A stretch of 6,663 nucleotides of DNA. Source: Verrucomicrobiota bacterium (GTDB lineage: Bacteria; Verrucomicrobiota; Verrucomicrobiia; Opitutales; Opitutaceae). The DNA is taken from positions 1-6,663 of the forward strand of contig JAEXPQ010000306.1 of the NCBI GenBank assembly GCA_023446735.1. Reading direction: 5' to 3'. The translations under genes and the position numbers were made by a program. The notes beneath the pieces are model-generated. The model was not told the DNA's origin, did not search any database, and worked only from the letters and a program-made list of their open reading frames with translations. The stretch's first letter is position 1, and every line of letters starts with the position of its first letter. This document shows positions 1 to 5,591 of this stretch, piece after piece.

Positions 1-2
1 GC

Positions 3-542
3 GTGCTGGCCGAGGAGTTCGAGGCGCTCAAGGTCAAGCGCGTCGGCCTGGTGAAGGACAAGGTCGAGGCGCACAGCCAGGGCGACCTGCGCGAGAACTT
101 CGGCTTCAAGGCCGCCAAGGAGGCGATCCGCGCGGTGGACCGCAAGATGACCGCGCTCGACCGCTTCGTCGCCCGCAACACCTTCATCGAGGTCGATCCC
201 GCCACCTGGCTCACCAAGCCGACCGACACCCTGCAGCTCGGGCACGTGACCACGATCGAGAAGCTGGATCTGCCGTCCCGCCGGAAGAACGTGTTCACGT
301 TTCTGGTGACGACGCACGGCGAGACCGCGAGCGACCCCGAGTCGGGGATCGAATGCCTGCCGCACGATTGTCCGCTGGCGAAAGTCGCGCTAGGCATGGC
401 GGTGCAGGAGAGCCGCCAGGTCGCGCTCCCCGCGGGCGAAGCCATCTTGAAGATCCTCGCCATCCGCAATCCGACCCAGGCGGAGCTCGACCGCCTGCTC
501 TCGGAGATCAAGCCGCCGCAGATCGACGACGAGGCCGAGTAG
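3..542 (+). CDS. GreA/GreB-family transcription elongation factor, 5' end outside window
   Basis: Gre factors bind the RNA polymerase secondary channel and stimulate cleavage of backtracked RNA. The visible 179 residues open directly in the N-terminal coiled coil. The tip motif GDLREN lies at about residues 27-32 and is followed by FGFKAAKE, matching the GreA pattern GDLxENAEYxAAKE. The two acidic tip residues essential for cleavage (Asp41 and Glu44 in E. coli GreA) are present as Asp28 and Glu31. The C-terminal FKBP-like domain spans about 79-157 and includes CPLAKVALGM, the equivalent of the family's SPIARALIGK. The GTG at position 3 aligns about ten residues inside a normal GreA, so the true start is very probably upstream of the window. 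The C-terminal domain is divergent and ends in an extra acidic tail (IDDEAE), so this may be a Gre paralogue rather than the housekeeping GreA. Family assignment is firm; the subfamily is not. Confidence 0.85.
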   Translation: MLAEEFEALKVKRVGLVKDKVEAHSQGDLRENFGFKAAKEAIRAVDRKMTALDRFVARNTFIEVDPATWLTKPTDTLQLGHVTTIEKLDLPSRRKNVFTFLVTTHGETASDPESGIECLPHDCPLAKVALGMAVQESRQVALPAGEAILKILAIRNPTQAELDRLLSEIKPPQIDDEAE

Positions 543-655
543 TGGTGGTTTTCGCCGGGGTGCAAATCGCAAGTTACGACCTGCCCCCTGAGGCGACGGC
601 GGGTCCGAACTGAGGGCGCGGGAAGCGGCGGGCCAGCGGAAGTCGGGCTGGTGTC

Positions 656-661
656 GGGAGG
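656..661 (+). promoter_or_regulatory. Shine-Dalgarno site supporting the ATG at 672
   Basis: GGGAGG lies 10 nt before the ATG at 672. The two other in-frame starts, GTG 651 and ATG 711, have no comparable purine tract, so this site favours 672 as the start of the solute-binding-domain gene. Confidence 0.45.
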
Positions 662-671
662 TTTTCCCTGC

Positions 672-1310
672 ATGTTGGGGCTCGTGGTCGGCTTCTCACC
701 CCTCCGGATCATGGTGGTTCTGCGCCTGTTGTCCGTCCTCGGTCTTTGGCTTCTGTCGGGGCAAGGAGCGTTCGGCGGGGCGGAGGGTGCGGGCGAGCCC
801 AGGACCGTGAGGGTGGCCTATTTCGACTACCGTCCGGGGATCTTCCGGGACGAAAACGGGATGGCGGCGGGATTCCATGTGGATCTGCTGGAGTTGGTGG
901 CGAAAGAACGTGGATGGCGGCTGGAATACGTCTACGGCTCGTGGAGTGATGGTATGGAGCGGATACAGCGTGGCGAGCTGGACCTGCTCACGAGCGTCGC
1001 CTACACGGAGGAACGCGCCCGCTACCTCGACTACTGCCACCAACCGCTGCTGACGGTGTGGGGCGAGCTCTACCTGCGGGAGGATTCGCCGGTGCGCAGC
1101 GTCGGAACGGCCCAGGGGCTGCGGGTTGCGGTGATGAAAGGGGATTTCAACGCGGCTTCGTTCCGGCGATTGGCCGAGCAGATGGGGCTGGACTGCAGCT
1201 ACCTCGAGGTCGAGGGCTTCGAGGCGGCGTTCGCCGCGGTGCGGCCAATCCGAAGAGTGCAGGGCTTGACTGTTGACTGCGTCGCTGCCCGACAGCCGGT
1301 CGGTTGTTGA
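672..1310 (+). pseudogene. Truncated periplasmic solute-binding (SBP_bac_3-type) sensor protein
   Basis: From the ATG at 672 (SD GGGAGG 10 nt upstream) the frame codes 212 residues. Residues 1-37 form a signal peptide or membrane anchor with hydrophobic core VVLRLLSVLGLWLL. From about residue 45 the protein follows the family 3 solute-binding domain: TVRVAYFDYRPGIF, then ENGMAAGFHVDLLELVAKERGW, GELDLLTSVAYTEERARYLD, and the lobe-2 strand GLRVAVMKGD. The ENG..GFxVDLLE and DLLTSVAYTEER wording resembles the sensor modules placed before PAS/histidine kinase or GGDEF domains more than free amino-acid-binding proteins. Resemblance stops at about residue 191 (base 1244), in the middle of lobe 2. 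The last 21 residues (PIRRVQGLT...) look unrelated and run to a chance stop. The closing half of the domain and any output domain are missing and are not found downstream here. I infer a gene broken by deletion or insertion; expression as a short secreted protein cannot be excluded. Confidence 0.7.
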
Positions 1311-1645
1311 GCGTTACTTCGCTTGAGGGCGGAATAGGGGATCGAGTCTCCCACTTGGTCATCGGAGCACTCGGTTTCGTAGGTGCCGACGGTCCTGTCG
1401 CAGATCTCGACCAGTCTCCGGCGGGACAGCGACTCGGCTTCGCGTTTGCAGCGGCTCCGCGTGAGGCCGGATGAGGTCTGTCTTCGGAGTGGTTGCCACG
1501 CGGAGGCGCGAAGAGCGCGGCGCCAGGCGAGCACAAGGCATGCAGGGGCTGAAGCGCTGCGTACTCCAGTTGCGCCGGTCTTCGCTGCCACGGAGCGCAG
1601 CGCACTCGGGGTACTGAATGACTCCGTCACTCGGCTACCCGATGT

Positions 1646-1666
1646 CGAAGGCCTTGGTGGCCTTCG
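1646..1666. repeat. Perfect 8-bp palindromic hairpin
   Basis: CGAAGGCC (1646-1653) and GGCCTTCG (1659-1666) are exact reverse complements around the 5-base loop TTGGT. No T-tract follows, so this is not a classical terminator. It resembles a short REP-like palindrome. Only one copy is visible here. Confidence 0.5.
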
Positions 1667-1710
1667 CTACGCGGAGCGATCCCCGGCGAGCGGCGCGTGG
1701 CCACGGCGCA

Positions 1711-1732
1711 GGCCCGGGGAAACACCCCGGCC
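1711..1732 (+). terminator. Candidate intrinsic terminator
   Basis: CCGGGG and CCCCGG pair around the loop AAACA. Two further GG/CC pairs extend the stem across one bulged C. A T-rich stretch (TTGATTGG, then GTTTTT at about 1742-1747) follows about ten bases later rather than directly, so the fit to a Rho-independent terminator is imperfect. It lies upstream of the 1788 gene and could insulate that gene from transcription through the broken sensor gene. Confidence 0.35.
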
Positions 1733-1787
1733 TTGATTGGTGGTTTTTGCTTCTCGCTGCGCGCGGGAACGGACCGATGCAACGGGC

Positions 1788-2258
1788 ATGAACGAGTCTC
1801 GCGTCCGCCCCTGCGCCGCTGAACGAGTGCCGCCCCGGCCGCTCTTCGTCGCGCTGCTGGGGGTTGGGTTGGTGCTGGCCGTCGTCGTCACCGTGTGGCT
1901 CGGATTTTTGGTGACGACCCTCTGGGCCGATCAGGGCCACGCCGAGCGGTTGTTGGCCTCCGAGTTGCGGGAGTTCGACGGTGTTCCGTGGCCGATCCTC
2001 ACCGATGCGCGCCTCACGGCGCCCGAGCGGGTCTCGATCTTCCCGGGGCGCAAAGCCGGTGGCGCCCGTTCGTTTGCCGCCTATCGCGCCCTCCGGATCG
2101 GTCCGGAGGAGCGCTTCGTCGAGATCGACGCAATCGTCGAATGGGTCGATTCAACGGGGGTTCCTTGTCGCCTCGCCAAAACGGCGAGGCTCGACCGCGC
2201 GTCGCACCAGGCGGCGTTACTCGCCTTCCTGGCCGGCGCGTCGCCGCGCCGGCAGTAG
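1788..2258 (+). CDS. Small single-pass membrane protein of unknown function
   Basis: I do not recognise this 156-residue protein. Residues 1-17 are polar with several Arg. Residues 18-45 form one long hydrophobic segment (PLFVALLGVGLVLAVVVTVW onward). The remaining 110 residues are soluble, starting with DQGHAERLLASELREFDGVP and followed by an alternating stretch around EERFVEIDAIVEWVDSTG that looks like beta strands. By the positive-inside rule the N-terminus is cytoplasmic and the C-terminal domain faces the periplasm. The ATG at 1788 is preferred because a TTG at 1737 would add a 17-residue polar lead and sits right after a hairpin; no strong Shine-Dalgarno precedes either. The gene lies 85 bp before an AEC permease on the same strand, which is weak evidence for co-transcription. 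Codon and base use match the neighbours. That it is a real gene is fairly likely, not certain. Confidence 0.6.
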   Translation: MNESRVRPCAAERVPPRPLFVALLGVGLVLAVVVTVWLGFLVTTLWADQGHAERLLASELREFDGVPWPILTDARLTAPERVSIFPGRKAGGARSFAAYRALRIGPEERFVEIDAIVEWVDSTGVPCRLAKTARLDRASHQAALLAFLAGASPRRQ

Positions 2259-2343
2259 CGTGTGGGGGCGGGCCGAGCGGTGCTCGGGAACGAGGGAACC
2301 ACCGGCTACGCCGATGCGTGGCAGCGTACGCCCTGTCGCGCGC

Positions 2344-3327
2344 ATGGATGTCGAGGGTGAGCGGTTGCCAAGCGCCGGAGCGGCTCGCAGCCTGCGCGGC
2401 GTGTCTGTCGTCGCCATCGTGTTGCCAGTGTTCCTCGTGATCGCCCTCGGGGCGGTCCTCACGCGCACGCGTTTCCTTTCGGCCGAGCTGATCGGGGAAC
2501 TCAACCGTCTGACCTACTTCGTGGGGCTGCCGGCGTACCTGTTTTCGAGCATCGCCGGGGCGGCGGTGGGCGGCGGGCGGGCGGCGACCCTCTTCGGGGT
2601 GATGGCGGGGGCAACGGCGCTCACGCTTGCCGCGGCGTACGGGGTGGCGCGCTGGCGCGGCGTGGCGGCGGAGTCGCGCGGGTCGTTTCTGCACGCGTCG
2701 ATCCGGGGCAATCTTGCGTACGTGGGCCTGCCCGTGATCGCACTCGCGCTGGAAGCACGCGGCGCGAGCGCGGTGTGGCCGGTGGTGCCGCTCGCGATGG
2801 CGCCGCTGGTGGTGGTGGCCAACGCGCTCGGCGTGCTGTTGCTGCTGGTCGGCCATGGCAAGGTGCAGCCGGGGGCGCTGCGCTCGGTCGGCTGGCAATT
2901 GGCGACGAATCCGCTCCTCATCGCGAGCTTGGCCGGCGTCGCCGTGGCCGCGACGGGGCTGGCGCTGCCGCGCTGGCTGGCGCAGTCGTTCGCGGTGACG
3001 GGCCAGATGGCGCTGCCGCTGGCGTTACTGTGCATCGGCGGTTCGCTGGTGACGCTGCCGCTGCGCGGGAAACGCACGCAGGCGGTGCTGGCGGCGGTGC
3101 TGAAGGTGGGCGTCGCGCCGCTGGTCGGCTGGCCGCTGGCGCGCTGGGTGGGGCTCTCGTCCGAGGAGATGCTGATCGTGTTGGTTTTTCTGGCGACGCC
3201 CACCGCGGCGGCGAGCTTCACGCTGGCCGGCAAGCTGGGCGGCGACGAGGCGCTGGCCGCGACGAGCGTGGTCGTGAGCACCGCGCTCTCGATCGTGTCG
3301 CTCACGGTGGTGCTGGCGCTGGTGTGA
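2344..3327 (+). CDS. AEC-family (auxin efflux carrier-like) permease
   Basis: This is an integral inner-membrane carrier of the AEC family, whose bacterial members move small organic acids such as malate or malonate; the substrate cannot be told from sequence. From the ATG at 2344 it is 327 residues with about ten hydrophobic segments. Family landmarks in order are VVAIVLPVFLVIALGAVL (22-39), LNRLTYFVGLPAYLF (53-67), RGNLAYVGLPV (121-131, the conserved N..yvGlP in the middle of the protein), NPLLIASLAG (189-198), LCIGGSL (229-235) and ATPTAAASFTLAGKLGGD (284-301). The central loop, about 170-182, divides two halves, as is usual in the family. The 19 residues before VSVVAIV are polar and atypical, so the GTG at 2401 (308 residues) matches the family start better; a TTG at 2365 is a third option. 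None has a good Shine-Dalgarno. The frame stays open far upstream (to 1981), but that part is a shadow of the preceding gene. Confidence 0.88.
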   Translation: MDVEGERLPSAGAARSLRGVSVVAIVLPVFLVIALGAVLTRTRFLSAELIGELNRLTYFVGLPAYLFSSIAGAAVGGGRAATLFGVMAGATALTLAAAYGVARWRGVAAESRGSFLHASIRGNLAYVGLPVIALALEARGASAVWPVVPLAMAPLVVVANALGVLLLLVGHGKVQPGALRSVGWQLATNPLLIASLAGVAVAATGLALPRWLAQSFAVTGQMALPLALLCIGGSLVTLPLRGKRTQAVLAAVLKVGVAPLVGWPLARWVGLSSEEMLIVLVFLATPTAAASFTLAGKLGGDEALAATSVVVSTALSIVSLTVVLALV

Positions 3328-3395
3328 GCGCGGCGGTCGCGCCGCCGTCGCGCAAGCATGGCTGAGTTGAAGTTGGACGTTGAGGTTGAAGCGAA

Positions 3396-3418
3396 GGGGA
3401 ACGGGGACGGGGAGGGGG
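3396..3418 (+). other. Canonical four-tract G-quadruplex motif
   Basis: Four uninterrupted G runs (3396-3399, 3403-3406, 3409-3412, 3414-3418) are separated by loops of 3, 2 and 1 bases (AAC, AC, A). This satisfies the strict G4 rule with four-G tracts. It lies on the coding strand between the AEC stop and the next gene, so it would also form in read-through RNA. Function is not shown. Confidence 0.6.
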
Positions 3419-3427
3419 ACGAAGTGC

Positions 3428-3490
3428 GAACATTCAACCGCGAACGCTGAACCCTGAACTCCGAACCCCGAACCCGGAACCCTGAACCCG
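3428..3490. repeat. Heptamer array, nine GAACCCT-like units
   Basis: Nine contiguous 7-bp units are in perfect register: GAACATT, CAACCGC, GAACGCT, GAACCCT, GAACTCC, GAACCCC, GAACCCG, GAACCCT, GAACCCG. The first four bases are nearly fixed as GAAC and the last three drift. The array lies between two co-directional genes and ends 45 bp before the next start codon. Bases 3361-3395, just upstream, carry a looser GTTGAAGTTGGACGTTGAGG pattern that may be an older relic of the same type. The same family recurs at 6508-6619. Confidence 0.85.
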
Positions 3491-3524
3491 CCGCGGCGCC
3501 CTTGGCATTTGGCGAATGCGCCCT

Positions 3525-3528
3525 AGGG
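3525..3528 (+). promoter_or_regulatory. Shine-Dalgarno for the 3536 gene
   Basis: AGGG lies 7 nt before the ATG at 3536, normal spacing. It decides this start against the longer open frame in another register beginning at 3502. Confidence 0.45.
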
Positions 3529-3535
3529 TGCCGGC

Positions 3536-4633
3536 ATGCCGCAGCGCCAGCAGCCGCTCTCGCCCACCAAGCGCAAACCAGCGTATCCGATTTCTTCAGG
3601 ATTGCGCGCGTATCTGGCGCAGTACCGGCGCGACCTCGAACTGCCGGTGCTCTACCGCGATCTGATGCACTTCCGGGAGTCGATCCCGCTCAATGCGCCG
3701 GACGGGGAGGCCACGCTGTGGGAGACGGTGATGTACGACCGCCACGAGATGGAGCGCCTCAACGCCGCGCTTTGCCGCCTCTACGCGCTGCTGCGGGTGC
3801 AAGGAGACCTCTCCGTGATGCAGCACCTCTATGTCGACCGCATCGACTACTGCACCTTCGGCAACTCGCTCCCGTTCCGCATCCGGATCGTCAATTCGTA
3901 CAACGACAACCAGGACTACTTCTACGTGAAGAAGGCCGACGCCTCGCGCGTGTTCGGCCTCGAGCTCGAGCACCTGCTCTCGCCCAACCGCATGAACTTC
4001 CTCACCAGCGGCGACACGCTCGTCGAGGAGCACGTGATCGGCATCCCGGGCGACGTGTTCATCGACCGGTGGCTGCACCGCGGCGACCTCAAGCCGATCC
4101 GCGTGGCCAAGGAACTGGTGAAGTTCAACGAGCGCTGCTTCATCCGCCTGCTTGGCGACATGCGCGCGTACAATTTCGTGGCGCTGGTCGTGCCCGATTT
4201 CGACGAGCCGACGATCCGTTTCCGCGCGATGGACTTCGACCAGCAGTCGTACAGCCCGCGCAAGAACTTCTACCTGCCGCAGTTCTTCCCCGAGAACCGC
4301 CACCTCGCGCTCTTCTGCCTCAAGCATCTCAATCCCACCACCGCCCTGCAGTACCAGCGCGAGGAGCAGACGTTGATCGTGCAGCGCGCCGACCTGATCC
4401 GGCAGCGGCTGGAGCTGCTTTTCGCGGCGATGGAAGCGCAGGAGCTGGCGCCCGCGCTGCATGTGGTGCAGTTGCGGGCGAGTTTGGCCGAGCACTACAG
4501 CAATCCCGATTTCCACGCCTGCGACTCGATGGGCGACCTGGTGCGGGCCAGCCTCGACACCGTGCGCCGCAACTTGAAGCGGGCCACGGGGCCCGGACCG
4601 GATGGGGCGCGGGAGTTTGCGTTCAAGGATTGA
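3536..4633 (+). CDS. Unrecognised conserved-looking protein with kinase-like fold landmarks
   Basis: This is a soluble 365-residue protein with no signal peptide or membrane segment; I cannot name its family. Read in order it carries what looks like a protein-kinase/HipA/aminoglycoside-phosphotransferase core: a strand with lysines, DYFYVKKAD (127-135; K132 or K133); a helix with acidic residues, FGLELEHLL (140-148); a hinge-like LVEEHVIGIPGD (162-173); a catalytic-loop candidate LLGDMRAYNFVAL (205-217), with Asp208 and Asn213 at the D+5 spacing typical of kinases; and a metal-binding candidate RAMDFDQQSY (230-239), with Asp233 or Asp235 in the DFG-like position. A clear glycine-rich loop is not visible before the lysine strand. 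Residues 30-100 are helical and charged; residues 255-350 form a helical tail. The ATG at 3536 has AGGG 7 nt upstream. The gene stands alone between two repeat islands and converges on the ECF sigma gene. The coding assignment is firm; the kinase-like role is inference. Confidence 0.85.
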   Translation: MPQRQQPLSPTKRKPAYPISSGLRAYLAQYRRDLELPVLYRDLMHFRESIPLNAPDGEATLWETVMYDRHEMERLNAALCRLYALLRVQGDLSVMQHLYVDRIDYCTFGNSLPFRIRIVNSYNDNQDYFYVKKADASRVFGLELEHLLSPNRMNFLTSGDTLVEEHVIGIPGDVFIDRWLHRGDLKPIRVAKELVKFNERCFIRLLGDMRAYNFVALVVPDFDEPTIRFRAMDFDQQSYSPRKNFYLPQFFPENRHLALFCLKHLNPTTALQYQREEQTLIVQRADLIRQRLELLFAAMEAQELAPALHVVQLRASLAEHYSNPDFHACDSMGDLVRASLDTVRRNLKRATGPGPDGAREFAFKD

Positions 4634-4654
4634 GCGGGCGACGGACGGCGGAGG

Positions 4655-4689
4655 ACGGAGGACAGAGGACGGACGACGGAGGACGGAAG
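4655..4689. repeat. Second heptamer family, five ACGGAGG-like units
   Basis: Five contiguous 7-bp units, ACGGAGG, ACAGAGG, ACGGACG, ACGGAGG and ACGGAAG, start 22 bp after the stop of the kinase-like gene. Bases 4641-4654 are related but out of register. The sequence differs from GAACCCT but the period is the same. Confidence 0.75.
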
Positions 4690-4699
4690 TGGGAATCGT

Positions 4700-4727
4700 A
4701 CTCGTTCTCTTTCTCGTACTCGTTCTC
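4700..4727. repeat. Left arm of inverted repeat, 18-bp internal period
   Basis: ACTCGTTCTC occurs at 4700-4709 and again at 4718-4727, 18 bp apart. The block 4700-4715 is the reverse complement of 4827-4842 at 15 of 16 positions, so it can pair with the GAGAACGAG array about 110 bp downstream. It lies between two convergent genes. Confidence 0.7.
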
Positions 4728-4740
4728 GGGGGGCGGAGAT

Positions 4741-4778
4741 GGCTCGGGGTGGTGGAGACGGCTCGGGGTGGTGGAGAC
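4741..4778. repeat. Perfect 19-bp tandem duplication
   Basis: GGCTCGGGGTGGTGGAGAC occurs twice back to back with no mismatch (4741-4759 and 4760-4778). It sits in the loop between the inverted arms. Identity of the copies suggests recent duplication or slippage. The G-rich strand continues to about 4800 with several G4 to G6 runs. Confidence 0.85.
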
Positions 4779-4808
4779 GGCGAGGGGGGACGGGGTGAGG
4801 ACGGACGA

Positions 4809-4844
4809 GAGAACGAGAACGAGTAGGAGAACGAGAACGAGTAG
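4809..4844. repeat. Perfect 18-bp tandem repeat, right arm of inverted repeat
   Basis: GAGAACGAGAACGAGTAG occurs twice without mismatch (4809-4826 and 4827-4844). Each unit is itself three hexamers (GAGAAC, GAGAAC, GAGTAG). It pairs with the CTCGTT-rich left arm at 4700-4727. Translated on either strand it gives pseudo-hydrophobic or charged runs that should not be mistaken for protein. From 4845 to 4941 nothing further is seen. Confidence 0.85.
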
Positions 4845-4941
4845 GAGCAGGAGCCTGGTGGTCGGTTGGCCGAGAACGGCGAGCAGCGCGCCCTGCGCTG
4901 CGCAGTCCCACTGGGCGTAACGCGGGCCGCAACGAATCGGC

Positions 4942-5538
4942 TCAGGCGGCGACGGTCGGGGCGAGAAGTGCGGTGAGCTTGTCGCGCAAGGTCTGCCGGG
5001 CGCGGTAGAGGCGGGTCTCGACGCCGCGTTCGGAGCAGCCCACGGTCGCCGCGATCTCGCGGTAGCTGAGTCCCTCGTACGAGTGCAGGAGGAAGACGGT
5101 GCGCTGGTCGTGGGGCAGGGCGGCGATGGCGGCGCGCAGGGCGGCGATGCGCTCGTTGCCCTCGGCGGCCACGGCGGGATCGGCCCCCCCGGCCGGCAAG
5201 GTCGAACCGAGACCGGGGGCGCCGTCCTCATCGGGGATGTCGATTGACTCGGAAGGATGGCGCCGCCGCCACCGCAGGCGGTGGCGGCAGAGATTGGCGG
5301 CGATGGTGAACAACCAGGCCGAAAAGTTGGAGCCCGGGACGAAATCGGCGCGCTTGTGGTAGATGCGCACGAAGGTTTCCTCGACGACCTCGTCCGTATC
5401 CGTGGCGTTGAGCAGATAGCGGTAGGCGAAGCTGCGCAACGGGCCTTCCCAACGCTCCATCAGCTCGTCGAGCGCGGAGTCGCGGCCGGCCACGAGGGAG
5501 GCCATGAGGGCAAGGTCTTGGGCGGAGTCGGCGGGCAT
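4942..5538 (-). CDS. ECF-type RNA polymerase sigma factor
   Basis: This 198-residue extracytoplasmic-function sigma factor binds core RNA polymerase and directs it to a small regulon. Region 2 covers about residues 25-92: LMERWEGPLRSFAYRYL, then DTDEVVEETFVRIYHKRADF (core binding and -10 recognition) and FSAWLFTIAANLCRHRLRW. A 40-residue linker, Pro/Gly/Asp-rich and longer than average, spans about 93-132. Region 4 covers about 133-190, with IAALPHDQRTVFLLHSYEGL and the helix-turn-helix LSYREIAATVGCSERGVETR, for -35 recognition. Regions 1 and 3 are absent, as expected for ECF factors. It is the last gene of a minus-strand set, 53 bp after the periplasmic sensor gene, and probably co-transcribed with it. 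The neighbours suggest it is held inactive by the small membrane protein encoded first in the set. Length and motifs are complete. Confidence 0.95.
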   Translation of the reverse strand: MPADSAQDLALMASLVAGRDSALDELMERWEGPLRSFAYRYLLNATDTDEVVEETFVRIYHKRADFVPGSNFSAWLFTIAANLCRHRLRWRRRHPSESIDIPDEDGAPGLGSTLPAGGADPAVAAEGNERIAALRAAIAALPHDQRTVFLLHSYEGLSYREIAATVGCSERGVETRLYRARQTLRDKLTALLAPTVAA

Positions 5539-5591
5539 CGCCTGCGGGGTGGGGTTGGGGCGAGACGGGAGAGCGGGCGCGGAGCGGGGGC

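Larger units (their letters stand above)
1245..1736. other. Gene-poor remnant region downstream of the truncated sensor gene
   Basis: About 490 bp contain no frame I would call a gene. The open frames on both strands are Arg/Ser/Ala-rich with no domain resemblance and no ribosome site. Visible structures are a perfect tandem TTGACTG pair at 1266-1279; a stretch at 1496-1522 (ACGCGGAGGCGCGAAGAGCG) resembling the ACGCAGAGACGCAGAG-type dispersed intergenic repeat seen in many bacterial genomes; a palindrome at 1646-1666; and a GC hairpin at 1711-1732. The region begins where the sensor gene loses homology, so it may be decayed inserted DNA, but no transposase fragment or clear terminal inverted repeats were seen. 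Confidence 0.5.

Noticed and set aside
1147..1630. Minus-strand open frames in the gene-poor block as a transposase remnant
   Set aside because: No DDE, HUH or integrase motif is visible; composition is Arg/Ser/Ala/Pro-rich with no ribosome site and no terminal inverted repeats around them.
1981..2343. Upstream extension of the AEC frame by 121 residues
   Set aside because: The extension is Arg/Ser-rich, overlaps the 1788-2258 gene out of frame and is absent from the AEC family pattern, which begins near 2401.
2514..3437. 307-residue minus-strand open frame opposite the AEC gene
   Set aside because: Ser/Thr/Ala/Pro-rich antisense shadow of a membrane-protein gene with no motif.
3428..3490. 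CRISPR array or replication iterons
   Set aside because: Units are 7 bp with no spacers, so not CRISPR. No DnaA boxes, AT-rich unwinding region or replication gene is nearby, so iterons are unsupported.
3505..3522. Sigma-54 promoter (TGGCA ... TGC) before the 3536 gene
   Set aside because: The distance between the GG and GC elements is two bases too long for the strict -24/-12 spacing.
4602..4826. Apparent membrane protein with a VLVLFLVLVL-type segment
   Set aside because: The hydrophobic run is the translation of the CTCGTT/CTCTTT repeat arm. The frame starts inside another gene and ends in repeat-encoded Glu/Asn/Arg.
3502..4920. 472-residue open frame overlapping the kinase-like gene in another register
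   Set aside because: It is Arg/Ala/Pro-rich low-complexity translation of a GC-rich gene in the wrong frame and runs on through the repeat island. The 3536 frame has a ribosome site and a coherent protein.
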